Shown here: in pieces, positions 26,722 to 35,061 of the stretch
Numbering within the stretch: position 1 is the stretch's first letter
How the letters are laid out: each line of letters begins with the position of its first letter
Source of the DNA: Clostridiales bacterium
Lineage (GTDB): Bacteria; Bacillota; Clostridia; Oscillospirales; Oscillospiraceae
Assembly (NCBI GenBank): GCA_012719035.1
Contig: JAAYBD010000044.1
Coordinates: 1-64,000, forward strand
Direction of reading: 5' to 3'
Length of the DNA stretch: 64,000 nucleotides
Notes under the pieces: generated by a model
What the model was told of the DNA's origin: nothing
The model's input: only the letters and a program-made list of their open reading frames with translations
Database searches by the model: none
Made by a program: the position numbers and the translations under genes

Positions 26722-27219
26722 ATGGAACAGTCAGGCACCGCGTATTTTATTCGTCAAATCCGATGCCGCCGCCCTGATGCTGTGGCAATAGTATCGGGCT
26801 CCGATAAATACCCCGATTTACATGGTTTAATATCGTTCTGTCAGACCGATATGGGCGTTATTGTAACATCGGAAGTATGGGGGCTTCCTGATCCCGAAGA
26901 AAACTGCGTAAAACCTGTCTTTGCGATGCATATACATTCCGGCACAAGCTGTACCGGCAATGCTGAAGACCCCTTTGCAGACGCAGGTCAACACTATAAC
27001 CCCGGAGGCTGCGAGCATCCTTCGCATGCCGGCGACCTGCCACCGCTTTTTTCAAACAACGGAATGGCTTGGAGCTCTGTTTTGACTAACCGCTTTACGG
27101 TTCAGTCTGTACTGGGAAAAACCGTTATAATACACAGGCAGCCGGATGACTTTACAACTCAGCCATCCGGCAACTCCGGAGCGAAAATCGCCTGTGGAGT
27201 AATAAGGATAATGCGATAA
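26722..27219 (+). CDS. sodC: Cu-Zn superoxide dismutase-like protein, no signal peptide
   Basis: The 165-residue protein carries the complete SodC metal site: His70 and His72 (HIHSG), bridging His91 (GQHYNP), His99, His102 and Asp105 (EHPSHAGDLPPL) and His138 (VIIHRQPDDF). The structural disulfide pair Cys77 and Cys158 is present. The active-site Arg of most SODs is Lys155 (GAKIACGVI). ATG 26722 follows AGAGGAG by 8 bases. No signal peptide is visible, so it should be cytoplasmic, unusual for bacterial Cu-Zn SOD. It would dismutate superoxide or handle copper. It is convergent with the gene to its right. Confidence 0.9.
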   Translation: MEQSGTAYFIRQIRCRRPDAVAIVSGSDKYPDLHGLISFCQTDMGVIVTSEVWGLPDPEENCVKPVFAMHIHSGTSCTGNAEDPFADAGQHYNPGGCEHPSHAGDLPPLFSNNGMAWSSVLTNRFTVQSVLGKTVIIHRQPDDFTTQPSGNSGAKIACGVIRIMR

Positions 27220-27233
27220 AGCCATTAGTCCTA

Positions 27234-29279
27234 TTATAATCCGGACAGCGATTCGTCAAGCTCGCTCAGTGTTCTTACAGGTGCAATGCAGGTCCTGCCG
27301 CGGCAAAGATAGTATAAGGCTCCATCTTTAGGAATCGGATATTCCGAAGTAAACGGGGCGACCCGTTCCAGTCTGCCTTGATTTTCGGGTGTTTTTAAAA
27401 TCACTGTCAGATTCGCCGCTCTTTTTTGGCGGATAAGTTCAAAAAGCTCTGCCGGAGCGTTTTCATCAGCCGTTACACAAATTAGTTCGGCAGAGGGAGA
27501 GATATCTTCAATAAGAGCCAGCATAGAAAAACTCTGCGATGCCGGTTGAGAAGAAGCAGAAGCGATAATGAAATCAAGCTGCTTGTCGCTCGACTTTCTC
27601 CATTTCTCATCCCCGGTCAAACGTGATAGTTTTGCCAGAAGCATCGCCGCTGCGGAATTGCCCGAGGGAATGGCGCCGTCATATATTGGCTTGGGTCTTG
27701 TTATCAGCTGTTCCGCATCTTTTGAGTACATGAAAAAACCGCCCTTGTCTTCATCCCAGAACAGTCTCAGCATTTTATCGGCGATATCGGCTGCCTCCAA
27801 AAGAAATGAAACATCAAAGGAAGAGCTATAAAGCTCCAGAAGCGCAAGACCGTAAAACGCATAGTCATCAAGCTGACCTTCATTTACGGCTTCACCGTCT
27901 TTCCATCGTATTTTGATGCATCCTTTGCTGTCAATGAGGTTTTCGGCTATGAATCTTTGCGCTTTAAAAGCCGCGTCCAGATACTCTGCGTTTGACAATA
28001 TCAGCCCTGCTCTCGCAAGAGCTGTTATCATAAGAGCGTTCCACGAGGTAAGGACCTTGTCGTCCTTATGAAGGCTCGTTCTTTGCAGGCGGTATTCGTA
28101 GAGCTTCGGGATAAGGGAGCTTATTTCGGGGTCTTCTGTCTCATAGTTTGCACAGTCAATCAGATTTGGAACACTTTTACCTTCAAAGCTGCCGCTCTCT
28201 TCTATTCCGAAGCGGCGGCATAATTTTTCTCCATCGTCTTTTCCCAAAACGGATTCGACTTCTGCCGGTGTAAACACATAATATTTTCCCTCGACTCCGT
28301 CGCTGTCCGCATCCTGCCCGCAAAGGAAAGCACCCGCCGGGTCCGACAGCTCCGACAAGACATATTCGATCGTTTTTTGAGCAATGCGCTGGTATATCGG
28401 ACGTTTTGTTAGCGCATATGCCTCAAGGTATGCCCATGTGAGCAGAGCGTTGTCATAGAGCATCTTTTCAAAATGAGGTACAAGCCATTTCTCATCGGTG
28501 GAATAGCGTGAAAAGCCTCCGCCGATGTGATCAAAAATTCCGCCTCGGTACATCTGCTCAAGTGTCCGCTCTGCCATGTTCAACGCCGCCTCATCCTGCT
28601 CAAAAACGAAATATTTCATTAGGAAAACAAGATTATGAGGTATCGGGAATTTCGGCGCACCGCCAAATCCTCCCCATTTTCTGTCAAAACTGTGCGCAAA
28701 CCGTTCCTTTGCGCTTTTTATTAGCTCCCTTGCGGGTTTGCTGCCGCTAAGGGGGGAGCTTTCTCTTTTGCTCATAAATGACGTTATCTGCTCGCTGCTC
28801 TCAATAAGCATTTCCCTCTGAGTTTTCCATTTCTGAGCAATCACTGAAAGCAGGTCAAGCAGTCCGGCCATTCCATATCGCGATTCTTTTGGCAAATACG
28901 TCCCCGCAAAAAACGGCTTTTTCTCCGGTGTCATTACAATCGTCATCGGCCAGCCGCCTGAACCTGTAAGCGCCTGACAAACCTCCATATATACGGCATC
29001 TACATCGGGACGCTCTTCCCTGTCCACCTTTACGGCAACAAACTCCCGGTTCAGTATTTCCGCGACCTCATTGTCCTCAAAAGATTCATGAGCCATAACA
29101 TGGCACCAGTGGCAGGTGGAGTAGCCTATGCTCATAAAAACGGGCTTATCCTTTTCCCGCGCCTTTTGAAACGCCTCATCTCCCCAAGGATACCACTCTA
29201 CGGGGTTATATGCGTGCTGTAGCAAATATGGCGACTTTTCGTTTATCAGGTTGTTCGGTTTTGTTTTGTTTGTTGGCAT
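27234..29279 (-). CDS. DUF255 thioredoxin-fold protein (YyaL/SPATA20-like)
   Basis: This 681-residue protein has an N-terminal thioredoxin-like domain ([20 protein letters not shown]; Cys56 and Cys59 in STCHWCHVM) and a long (alpha/alpha)6 glycan-epimerase-like domain ([38 protein letters not shown]). It is conserved from bacteria to animals, but its reaction is not established. The start MPTNK at 29279 has AAAAGG upstream; an in-frame ATG 11 codons earlier is weaker. The length is typical. It is a single gene, convergent with sodC. Confidence 0.92.
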   Translation of the reverse strand: MPTNKTKPNNLINEKSPYLLQHAYNPVEWYPWGDEAFQKAREKDKPVFMSIGYSTCHWCHVMAHESFEDNEVAEILNREFVAVKVDREERPDVDAVYMEVCQALTGSGGWPMTIVMTPEKKPFFAGTYLPKESRYGMAGLLDLLSVIAQKWKTQREMLIESSEQITSFMSKRESSPLSGSKPARELIKSAKERFAHSFDRKWGGFGGAPKFPIPHNLVFLMKYFVFEQDEAALNMAERTLEQMYRGGIFDHIGGGFSRYSTDEKWLVPHFEKMLYDNALLTWAYLEAYALTKRPIYQRIAQKTIEYVLSELSDPAGAFLCGQDADSDGVEGKYYVFTPAEVESVLGKDDGEKLCRRFGIEESGSFEGKSVPNLIDCANYETEDPEISSLIPKLYEYRLQRTSLHKDDKVLTSWNALMITALARAGLILSNAEYLDAAFKAQRFIAENLIDSKGCIKIRWKDGEAVNEGQLDDYAFYGLALLELYSSSFDVSFLLEAADIADKMLRLFWDEDKGGFFMYSKDAEQLITRPKPIYDGAIPSGNSAAAMLLAKLSRLTGDEKWRKSSDKQLDFIIASASSQPASQSFSMLALIEDISPSAELICVTADENAPAELFELIRQKRAANLTVILKTPENQGRLERVAPFTSEYPIPKDGALYYLCRGRTCIAPVRTLSELDESLSGL

Positions 29280-29691
29280 AACATCACTGCCTTTTAAATT
29301 TATGTTGTGCATGTATTAAATTATCTTCAATTATTACCATCATATTCTCTATAAGCGGAATGAAATATTATATAATAAGGAATATTTATTAAATTCACGA
29401 TACTTTAGCAGTCTTTTTACAAAGATGATGAAAAATGAATTTAAGCAGACACAGCTTTACCTCCATCTCCCTTTACGGCAAAACTTCTTTTTAGTATGTC
29501 CAAAAGTCCATGGATAGTGCAGTGTTTAATATTAAGTTTAAGTCAGACTATAATAATTCACGCAATTATAATTTTAGCATTATATAGGGGAATTGTTAAA
29601 ACAGTATTAAACTAAACTGCAAAAGTTGTAGAAAAACATTATCAATAGAATCCTGTTATACGCTTGTTTCATTAGCAAGCCTTGGCTTCGT

Positions 29692-29726
29692 ACCATATAT
29701 TATAATGTATGAGCCATCATACGAAC
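29692..29726 (+). promoter_or_regulatory. Putative mother-cell (sigma-E/K-like) promoter of first collagen-like gene
   Basis: CCATATATT and, 16 bases on, CATACGAAC resemble sigma-E/sigma-K -35 and -10 elements. The block, with the upstream ATTAGCAAGC, recurs before the second collagen-like gene, and the -10 lies about 25-30 bases before ATG. The stretch from 29280 to here shows no gene. Confidence 0.45.
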
Positions 29727-29750
29727 AAGAATAAAACAGGAGAGAATAAT

Positions 29751-31448
29751 ATGGGTATCTATAACCGTTCTAATATAGATCAGGAATCCGAATTCTATGC
29801 TAAAATTCTACAACTGATATCTAATCTTTCTCATAATATGGGGGCTAATCTTGATTTAGATTCAGAGCTGTTTAAAAACTTTGGATGCAGCAGATCTTGC
29901 TTCCCATTCAGAAACCGCTGTTGCTGCATAGGTCCCACTGGTCCCGCAGGTCCGCAAGGCGCAACCGGTCCCGCTGGTCCGCAAGGCACAACCGGTCCCG
30001 CTGGCCCGCAAGGCACAACTGGTCCCGTAGGTCCGCAAGGCTCACAAGGTCCCACTGGTTCTGTCGGTCCCGCTGGTCCGCAAGGCTTACAAGGTCCGCA
30101 AGGTGCGACCGGTTCCACTGGTCCTGCCGGTCCCGTCGGTCCCGCTGGTGCTACTGGTCCTGCCGGTCTCGCTGGCGCAACTGGTCCCGCCGGTCCTGCC
30201 GGTCCAACTGGTGCAAGCGGCGCTGCCGGTCCGCAAGGCCCCACAGGTCCTGCTGGTACAACTGGCCCCGCCGGTCCCGTTGGTGCTACTGGTCCTGCCG
30301 GTCCTGCCGGTCCAACTGGTGCAAGCGGCGCTGCCGGTCCGCAAGGTCCCACAGGTCCCGCTGGCGCAACAGGTCCTGCTGGTCCCGCTGGTGCTACTGG
30401 TCCCGCTGGTTCAATCGGTCCCGAAGGTCCTACTGGTCCCGCTGGTTCAATCGGTCCCGCCGGTCCTACTGGTCCGCAAGGTGCAACTGGTGCGCCGGGT
30501 TCTACTGGTCCCGAAGGTCCTACCGGTCCGCAAGGTGCAACTGGTGCGCAGGGCCCTACTGGTCCCGAAGGTCCTACCGGCCCGCAGGGTGCAACTGGTG
30601 CGCAGGGCCTTACTGGTCCCGAAGGTCCTACCGGTCCCGAAGGTCCTACCGGTCCGCAAGGTGCAACTGGTGCGCAGGGTTCTACTGGTCCCGAAGGTCC
30701 TACTGGTCCGCAAGGTGCAACTGGTGCGCCGGGTTCTACTGGTCCCGAAGGTCCTACTGGTCCGCAAGGTCCTACCGGTTTGCAGGGTCCCACTGGTCCG
30801 CAAGGTGCAACTGGTGCGCAGGGTCCCACTGGTCCGCAAGGTCCTACCGGTTTGCAGGGTCCCACTGGTCCGCAAGGTCCTACCGGTTTGCAGGGTCCCA
30901 CTGGTCCGCAAGGTCCTACCGGTTTGCAGGGTCCCACTGGTTCGCAAGGTCCTACTGGTCCTGCCTTTGCTGAAACTGGATTTTCCGCTTTCAGGACAGA
31001 CTTGGAAGTATCGGGAAGCGCTCAGCTTGTAGATTGGTTAGTAACTAATCCTTATTATACCACTACTGGCTTTGATCCCGTAACGGGGAACTTTACAGTC
31101 CCGGCATCCGGCAAATATTCAATCAAAGCCACAATCAACTATTCAACTACAGAAGCTATAAACGTACAGATTGACCCTGCAAACCCCGCTTTTGTAGTGC
31201 GCAGAACATCGCCTTCAACAGATGATTTGGTAAGCGGATTGTTCCCGCTGCTTAATGTCAACGTAGCCATTGTTCTTTCATTGAGAGCTATACTGGGTAA
31301 TGGTACTGTTAATTTGGCGGGTGACGTCGAATTAGCCGCAGGGGATATCATCGGGCTGTTCTATGTTTCCGATGGTCTGACCGTAAACCTGAATCTGGGC
31401 GGCGTTGACTCGGGAGGCATTGTCTGGTCAATTCATAGGATAGCTTAA
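29751..31448 (+). CDS. BclA-like collagen repeat protein 1 (probable exosporium protein)
   Basis: The 565-residue protein has three parts. A 60-residue N-terminus ([20 protein letters not shown]) is rich in Cys before the repeat ([19 protein letters not shown]). About 340 residues of uninterrupted G-X-Y follow, mostly GPTGPQGAT-type triplets. The C-terminal domain has ~155 residues ([13 protein letters not shown] to IVWSIHRIA) and resembles the trimeric TNF-like heads of BclA proteins. The Thr-rich triplets are potential glycosylation sites. AGGAGA precedes ATG 29751. Such proteins form the hair-like nap of spores. There is no signal peptide, as expected for a mother-cell product. Confidence 0.9.
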   Translation: MGIYNRSNIDQESEFYAKILQLISNLSHNMGANLDLDSELFKNFGCSRSCFPFRNRCCCIGPTGPAGPQGATGPAGPQGTTGPAGPQGTTGPVGPQGSQGPTGSVGPAGPQGLQGPQGATGSTGPAGPVGPAGATGPAGLAGATGPAGPAGPTGASGAAGPQGPTGPAGTTGPAGPVGATGPAGPAGPTGASGAAGPQGPTGPAGATGPAGPAGATGPAGSIGPEGPTGPAGSIGPAGPTGPQGATGAPGSTGPEGPTGPQGATGAQGPTGPEGPTGPQGATGAQGLTGPEGPTGPEGPTGPQGATGAQGSTGPEGPTGPQGATGAPGSTGPEGPTGPQGPTGLQGPTGPQGATGAQGPTGPQGPTGLQGPTGPQGPTGLQGPTGPQGPTGLQGPTGSQGPTGPAFAETGFSAFRTDLEVSGSAQLVDWLVTNPYYTTTGFDPVTGNFTVPASGKYSIKATINYSTTEAINVQIDPANPAFVVRRTSPSTDDLVSGLFPLLNVNVAIVLSLRAILGNGTVNLAGDVELAAGDIIGLFYVSDGLTVNLNLGGVDSGGIVWSIHRIA

Positions 31449-31483
31449 AGATAGTATAAGTTAGCAGTTTTAAAATATAAGGC

Positions 31484-31511
31484 AAAAGCAGCTGCTTGCG
31501 GCTGCTTTTTG
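31484..31511 (+). terminator. Terminator after first collagen-like gene
   Basis: AAAAGCAGC and GCTGCTTTTT pair around an 8-base loop, followed by T-rich DNA. Confidence 0.75.
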
Positions 31512-31591
31512 CTGTATTTTTTATAAAAATATATGCTGTATGTAATCATCTCCTGCCATGTGGATGCTTTATTAGCAAGCATAGATTCGAT

Positions 31592-31625
31592 ACCATATAT
31601 TGTAATGTATGGATATCATACGAAC
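31592..31625 (+). promoter_or_regulatory. Putative mother-cell promoter of second collagen-like gene
   Basis: CCATATATT, 15 bases, then CATACGAAC: nearly the same block, at the same distance from ATG, as before the first collagen-like gene. Confidence 0.45.
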
Positions 31626-31648
31626 AAAAATAAACAGGAGAGAATAAT

Positions 31649-33319
31649 ATGGGTATTTATAACCGTTCTAATATAGATCAAGAATCCGAATTCTATTCCA
31701 AAATACTACAGCTAATCTCCAGTCTTTATCTCAATGCAGAGGATGAGCTTGGATTAGATTCTGCGCTGTCCAAAAATCCTGAAAGCTGTAGTTCTTGCTT
31801 TCCTTGCAAACCCCGATGCTGGTGCTGCGTAGGTCCAACCGGTCCCACTGGTCCTGCGGGTCCTCAAGGTGCAACAGGTCCCGTCGGTCCCGCAGGCCCC
31901 CAAGGTTTACAAGGTCCGCAGGGGGCAACAGGTTCCACTGGTCCTGCGGGTCCGCAGGGCGCAACAGGTCCCGCTGGTTCCACAGGTCCCCAAGGTTTAC
32001 AAGGTCCGCAGGGTGCAACAGGTTCCACTGGTCCTGCGGGTCCTCAAGGTGCAACAGGTCCCGTCGGTCCTGCCGGTTCCCAAGGTTTACAAGGTCCGCA
32101 GGGTGCAACAGGTTCCACTGGTCCTGCGGGTCCTCAAGGTGCTACAGGTCCCGTCGGTCCTGCTGGTTCCCAAGGTTTACAAGGTCCGCAGGGTGCAACA
32201 GGTTCCACTGGTCCTGCGGGTCCTCAAGGCGCTACAGGTCCCGTTGGTCCTGCCGGTTTCCAAGGTTTACAAGGGCTGCAGGGTGCAACAGGTCCCGCTG
32301 GTCCCGCCGGTCCTGAAGGTCCTACTGGTCCTGCCGGTTCTCCTGGTGCTACCGGTCCTGTCGGTCCGCAGGGTCCCACTGGTTCTACCGGTGCTACTGG
32401 TCCTGCCGGTTCTCCTGGTGCTACCGGTCCTATCGGTCCCGCCGGTCCACAAGGGTCTACTGGTCCGCAAGGCGCAACAGGTCCGCAGGGGCTCACTGGT
32501 CCGCAGGGGCCCACTGGTCCCCAAGGCGCAACAGGTCCGCAGGGGTCCACTGGTCCCCAAGGCGCAACAGGTCCGCAGGGGTCCACTGGTCCGCAAGGTG
32601 CAACAGGTCCGCAGGGATCCACTGGTTCGCAAGGCGAAACAGGTCCGCAGGGTCCCACTGGTTCGCAAGGCGAAACAGGTCCGCAGGGTCCCTCTGGTCC
32701 GCAGGGTCCCTCTGGTCCGCAGGGCGAAACAGGGCCGCAGGGGTCCACTGGTCCCCAAGGTGAAACAGGTCCGCAGGGTCCCACCGGTCCGCAGGGATCC
32801 ACTGGTTCGCAAGGCGAAACAGGGCCGCAGGGTCCAACCGGTCCACAGGGGGAAACAGGTCCGCAGGGTCCCTCTGGTCCCCAAGGTCCGGGCTCTGCAC
32901 TTATAGGTATGCAGGTTCAATTGCAAGGAAGCAGCGTCGGCACAATTGCAGATGATAGCAATGTCCTATTTGATACTTTTATCAATGCTACTTCATCCAA
33001 TATCACTTACGACAATGTAACAGGAATCTTCACTATAAACAAAGCGGGCAATTACTACGTCTCTTGGTGGGTCAATACAGATGGAGCCGGAACAGAAAAT
33101 AACGTGACCTTCGGTATACGCGTGATATCCGGTAGTATACAAGGTCCGATTATCTCCTCTTCGCCCGTGCCAATCGTTACGCTTCAGCTTAGCGGAAACG
33201 CATTGCTTACTGTAGGAACTGTGCCAACCGAATTTTCACTCTTTAATAACAGCGGCGCTACAGTCAACTATGGAATAACACCTGTTCAAGCAAATCTGCT
33301 AATCCTCGAAACTGATTAG
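31649..33319 (+). CDS. BclA-like collagen repeat protein 2 (probable exosporium protein)
   Basis: The 556-residue tandem homologue of the preceding gene has the same N-terminal start ([16 protein letters not shown]), a Cys-rich junction ([18 protein letters not shown]) and ~355 residues of G-X-Y. The repeat has a near-identical 39-residue period ([19 protein letters not shown]) in its first half and QGETGPQG types later. The C-terminal head (~135 residues: [18 protein letters not shown] to [12 protein letters not shown]) differs from that of protein 1 and resembles C1q/TNF-like jelly-roll heads. The N-terminal match suggests the same targeting to the spore surface. AGGAGA precedes ATG 31649. 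Confidence 0.9.
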   Translation: MGIYNRSNIDQESEFYSKILQLISSLYLNAEDELGLDSALSKNPESCSSCFPCKPRCWCCVGPTGPTGPAGPQGATGPVGPAGPQGLQGPQGATGSTGPAGPQGATGPAGSTGPQGLQGPQGATGSTGPAGPQGATGPVGPAGSQGLQGPQGATGSTGPAGPQGATGPVGPAGSQGLQGPQGATGSTGPAGPQGATGPVGPAGFQGLQGLQGATGPAGPAGPEGPTGPAGSPGATGPVGPQGPTGSTGATGPAGSPGATGPIGPAGPQGSTGPQGATGPQGLTGPQGPTGPQGATGPQGSTGPQGATGPQGSTGPQGATGPQGSTGSQGETGPQGPTGSQGETGPQGPSGPQGPSGPQGETGPQGSTGPQGETGPQGPTGPQGSTGSQGETGPQGPTGPQGETGPQGPSGPQGPGSALIGMQVQLQGSSVGTIADDSNVLFDTFINATSSNITYDNVTGIFTINKAGNYYVSWWVNTDGAGTENNVTFGIRVISGSIQGPIISSSPVPIVTLQLSGNALLTVGTVPTEFSLFNNSGATVNYGITPVQANLLILETD

Positions 33320-33384
33320 CATTCTGTAGCAAAGGCTGAACATCACACATTTAGCTTATGTATCAGCGGTAATAAACCGGAAAT

Positions 33385-33425
33385 AAAATAGCGCTCCAAG
33401 GCAAAACCAAGGAGCGCTATTTTGA
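33385..33425. terminator. Bidirectional terminator
   Basis: AAAATAGCGCTCC and GGAGCGCTATTTT form a 13-bp stem between the collagen-like gene and the convergent oxidoreductase gene. Confidence 0.9.
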
Positions 33426-33470
33426 TAAGATCATTTAATAAACCCTATGACAGTAAGAACTTCAGCAGTA

Positions 33471-34913
33471 TTATTCAGCGCATGCTAAATCTTCTTGTGC
33501 CGGATTGTCAATCAGCTTCCCACGATAATCAAAACGAGAACCGTGACACGGGCAATCCCAACTTAGTTCGTCCGGGTTCCACTCAAGCTGACACCCCATA
33601 TGAGGACATCTCACCTCAACAATATAGCATTGTCCATCCTCATCCTTATATACCCCGTACTTTTCGCCTCCATATTCAACAATACCGCCGTGACCGTTGG
33701 GAAAATTGTCTATATTCTCTTTAGGAACTGCAAACACTCCTCTTCCCAATCCTTTTGCTGCCTCAAGGCCATTTTTCATAATTGATTTTGCAGCAGGCGG
33801 GGTTATATGCCTTTGCGGGGAAAACACAGGAGAACAAGGATGCCTCTGACCTATAATACTGTTGCTTATAAGGGTTGCCGCCACCATAGAGCTTGACATT
33901 CCCCATTTTCCAAATCCGGTACATACATACCAATTAGGACGGGAGCGAGAGTATCTTCCGATATAAGGAACGCTATCGGGAGTCATGCAGTCCTGAGCAG
34001 ACCAACATGCCACTTCCCTGCTCTGAGGCCAAAATTCCTTAGCTTTGCTTCGAAGCATCTGGTATTTTCCGCCTATATAATTTTCACCTGTTCTATGCCC
34101 TCCACCTCCAAGGAGTATCATATCTCCCACCTGCCTAAGGGACAGGGAATCCGAGTCCATGCCAAGATATGCCCCGTCAAGCATTGCGGAAGTTTCCAAC
34201 GCCAGCACATAGCTGCGCCCTTGGTGCATTTTAGCAAAATAATAACCCGGAACATTTACAAATGGGAAGTGCGTTGCAAATACAATGTGTTTTGCGGTGA
34301 CAGAGGCATTTTCCGTTATGATTTTGTCTCCATCAAGGTGCTTTACCTTTGTATGCTCAAAAACCGTCAAATCCTGTGCGACGGCTTTTAAGAATTCAAG
34401 AGGATGGAAGACAGCTTGATTATTAAATTTAACTGCTCCCTTAATAGAAAATGGGAGTGTAGTTTCCGTTGTAAATATTGCGTCAATCCCAAGGCTGCCC
34501 GCAGCTTCCGCTTCCTGTCTAACGGCATCGGGGTTTTCCTTGGTGTAAAGATAGGCAGGACAGTCTGAAAAATGGCAGTCGATTTTATATTGCGTGATTA
34601 TTCGGCGGTATTCCTCGATCGCCTGCATGTTCGCTTGGGCATACTGCCTTGCCTTTCTCACACCCATGTCCTTAATAAGCCTGTCATAAATCAAATTGTG
34701 CTGGGCTGTGATTTTTGCTGTAGTATTCTTCGTCTGCCCGCTTCCAATCCGGTCTGCTTCCAGCACGATTGTCTGTATTCCCTGTTCCTTTAATAAAAGG
34801 GCGGTCAAAATTCCCGCCATCCCCGCACCAATTACAGCAACCTCTACGCTGATATCGGAGGTAAGGGATGGTCTGCCCTCAATTTGTACCGTTTCACTCC
34901 ATATAGATTTCAC
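33471..34913 (-). CDS. FAD-dependent oxidoreductase fused to a Rieske [2Fe-2S] domain
   Basis: The product has about 480 residues; GTG 34913 follows GAGGTG. The N-terminal DAO-type FAD domain has EVAVIGAGMAGILTALLLKE with a DGx/E dinucleotide end (VLEADRIGSGQT). The last ~90 residues are a Rieske domain with both ligand pairs (CPHMGC and CPCHGSRFDYRG). The family occurs in Firmicutes; substrates are not established. It probably oxidises an amine or amino acid and passes electrons to the cluster. It is a single gene lying between terminators. Confidence 0.9.
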   Translation of the reverse strand: MKSIWSETVQIEGRPSLTSDISVEVAVIGAGMAGILTALLLKEQGIQTIVLEADRIGSGQTKNTTAKITAQHNLIYDRLIKDMGVRKARQYAQANMQAIEEYRRIITQYKIDCHFSDCPAYLYTKENPDAVRQEAEAAGSLGIDAIFTTETTLPFSIKGAVKFNNQAVFHPLEFLKAVAQDLTVFEHTKVKHLDGDKIITENASVTAKHIVFATHFPFVNVPGYYFAKMHQGRSYVLALETSAMLDGAYLGMDSDSLSLRQVGDMILLGGGGHRTGENYIGGKYQMLRSKAKEFWPQSREVACWSAQDCMTPDSVPYIGRYSRSRPNWYVCTGFGKWGMSSSMVAATLISNSIIGQRHPCSPVFSPQRHITPPAAKSIMKNGLEAAKGLGRGVFAVPKENIDNFPNGHGGIVEYGGEKYGVYKDEDGQCYIVEVRCPHMGCQLEWNPDELSWDCPCHGSRFDYRGKLIDNPAQEDLACAE

Positions 34914-34981
34914 AAAATTCACCTCGTGCATATGATGCGCAAAACAGAAAGAAATAATCGGTTTTTCCAGAAAAGCACAAA

Positions 34982-35009
34982 ACGCCCCATGGCTTTTGCC
35001 ATGGGGCGT
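34982..35009 (-). terminator. Terminator downstream of S-layer gene A
   Basis: ACGCCCCATGGC and GCCATGGGGCGT pair with a TTTT loop. A similar hairpin lies after S-layer gene B at 41840. Confidence 0.75.
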
Positions 35010-35061
35010 CGTGCTATCTAAACGCTAAGCGTTGTTGATAAATTTTATTGAGCAATTACAT

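Noticed and set aside
29831-32926. Long open frames on both strands across the collagen-like genes (Pro/Val/Arg-rich)
   Set aside because: They are by-products of the GC-rich 9-base repeat in other frames. They have no ribosome sites, and the G-X-Y frame alone has sensible ends and domains.
29751-33319. Repeats as a possible CRISPR array
   Set aside because: The repeats encode G-X-Y collagen triplets in frame with no unique spacers.
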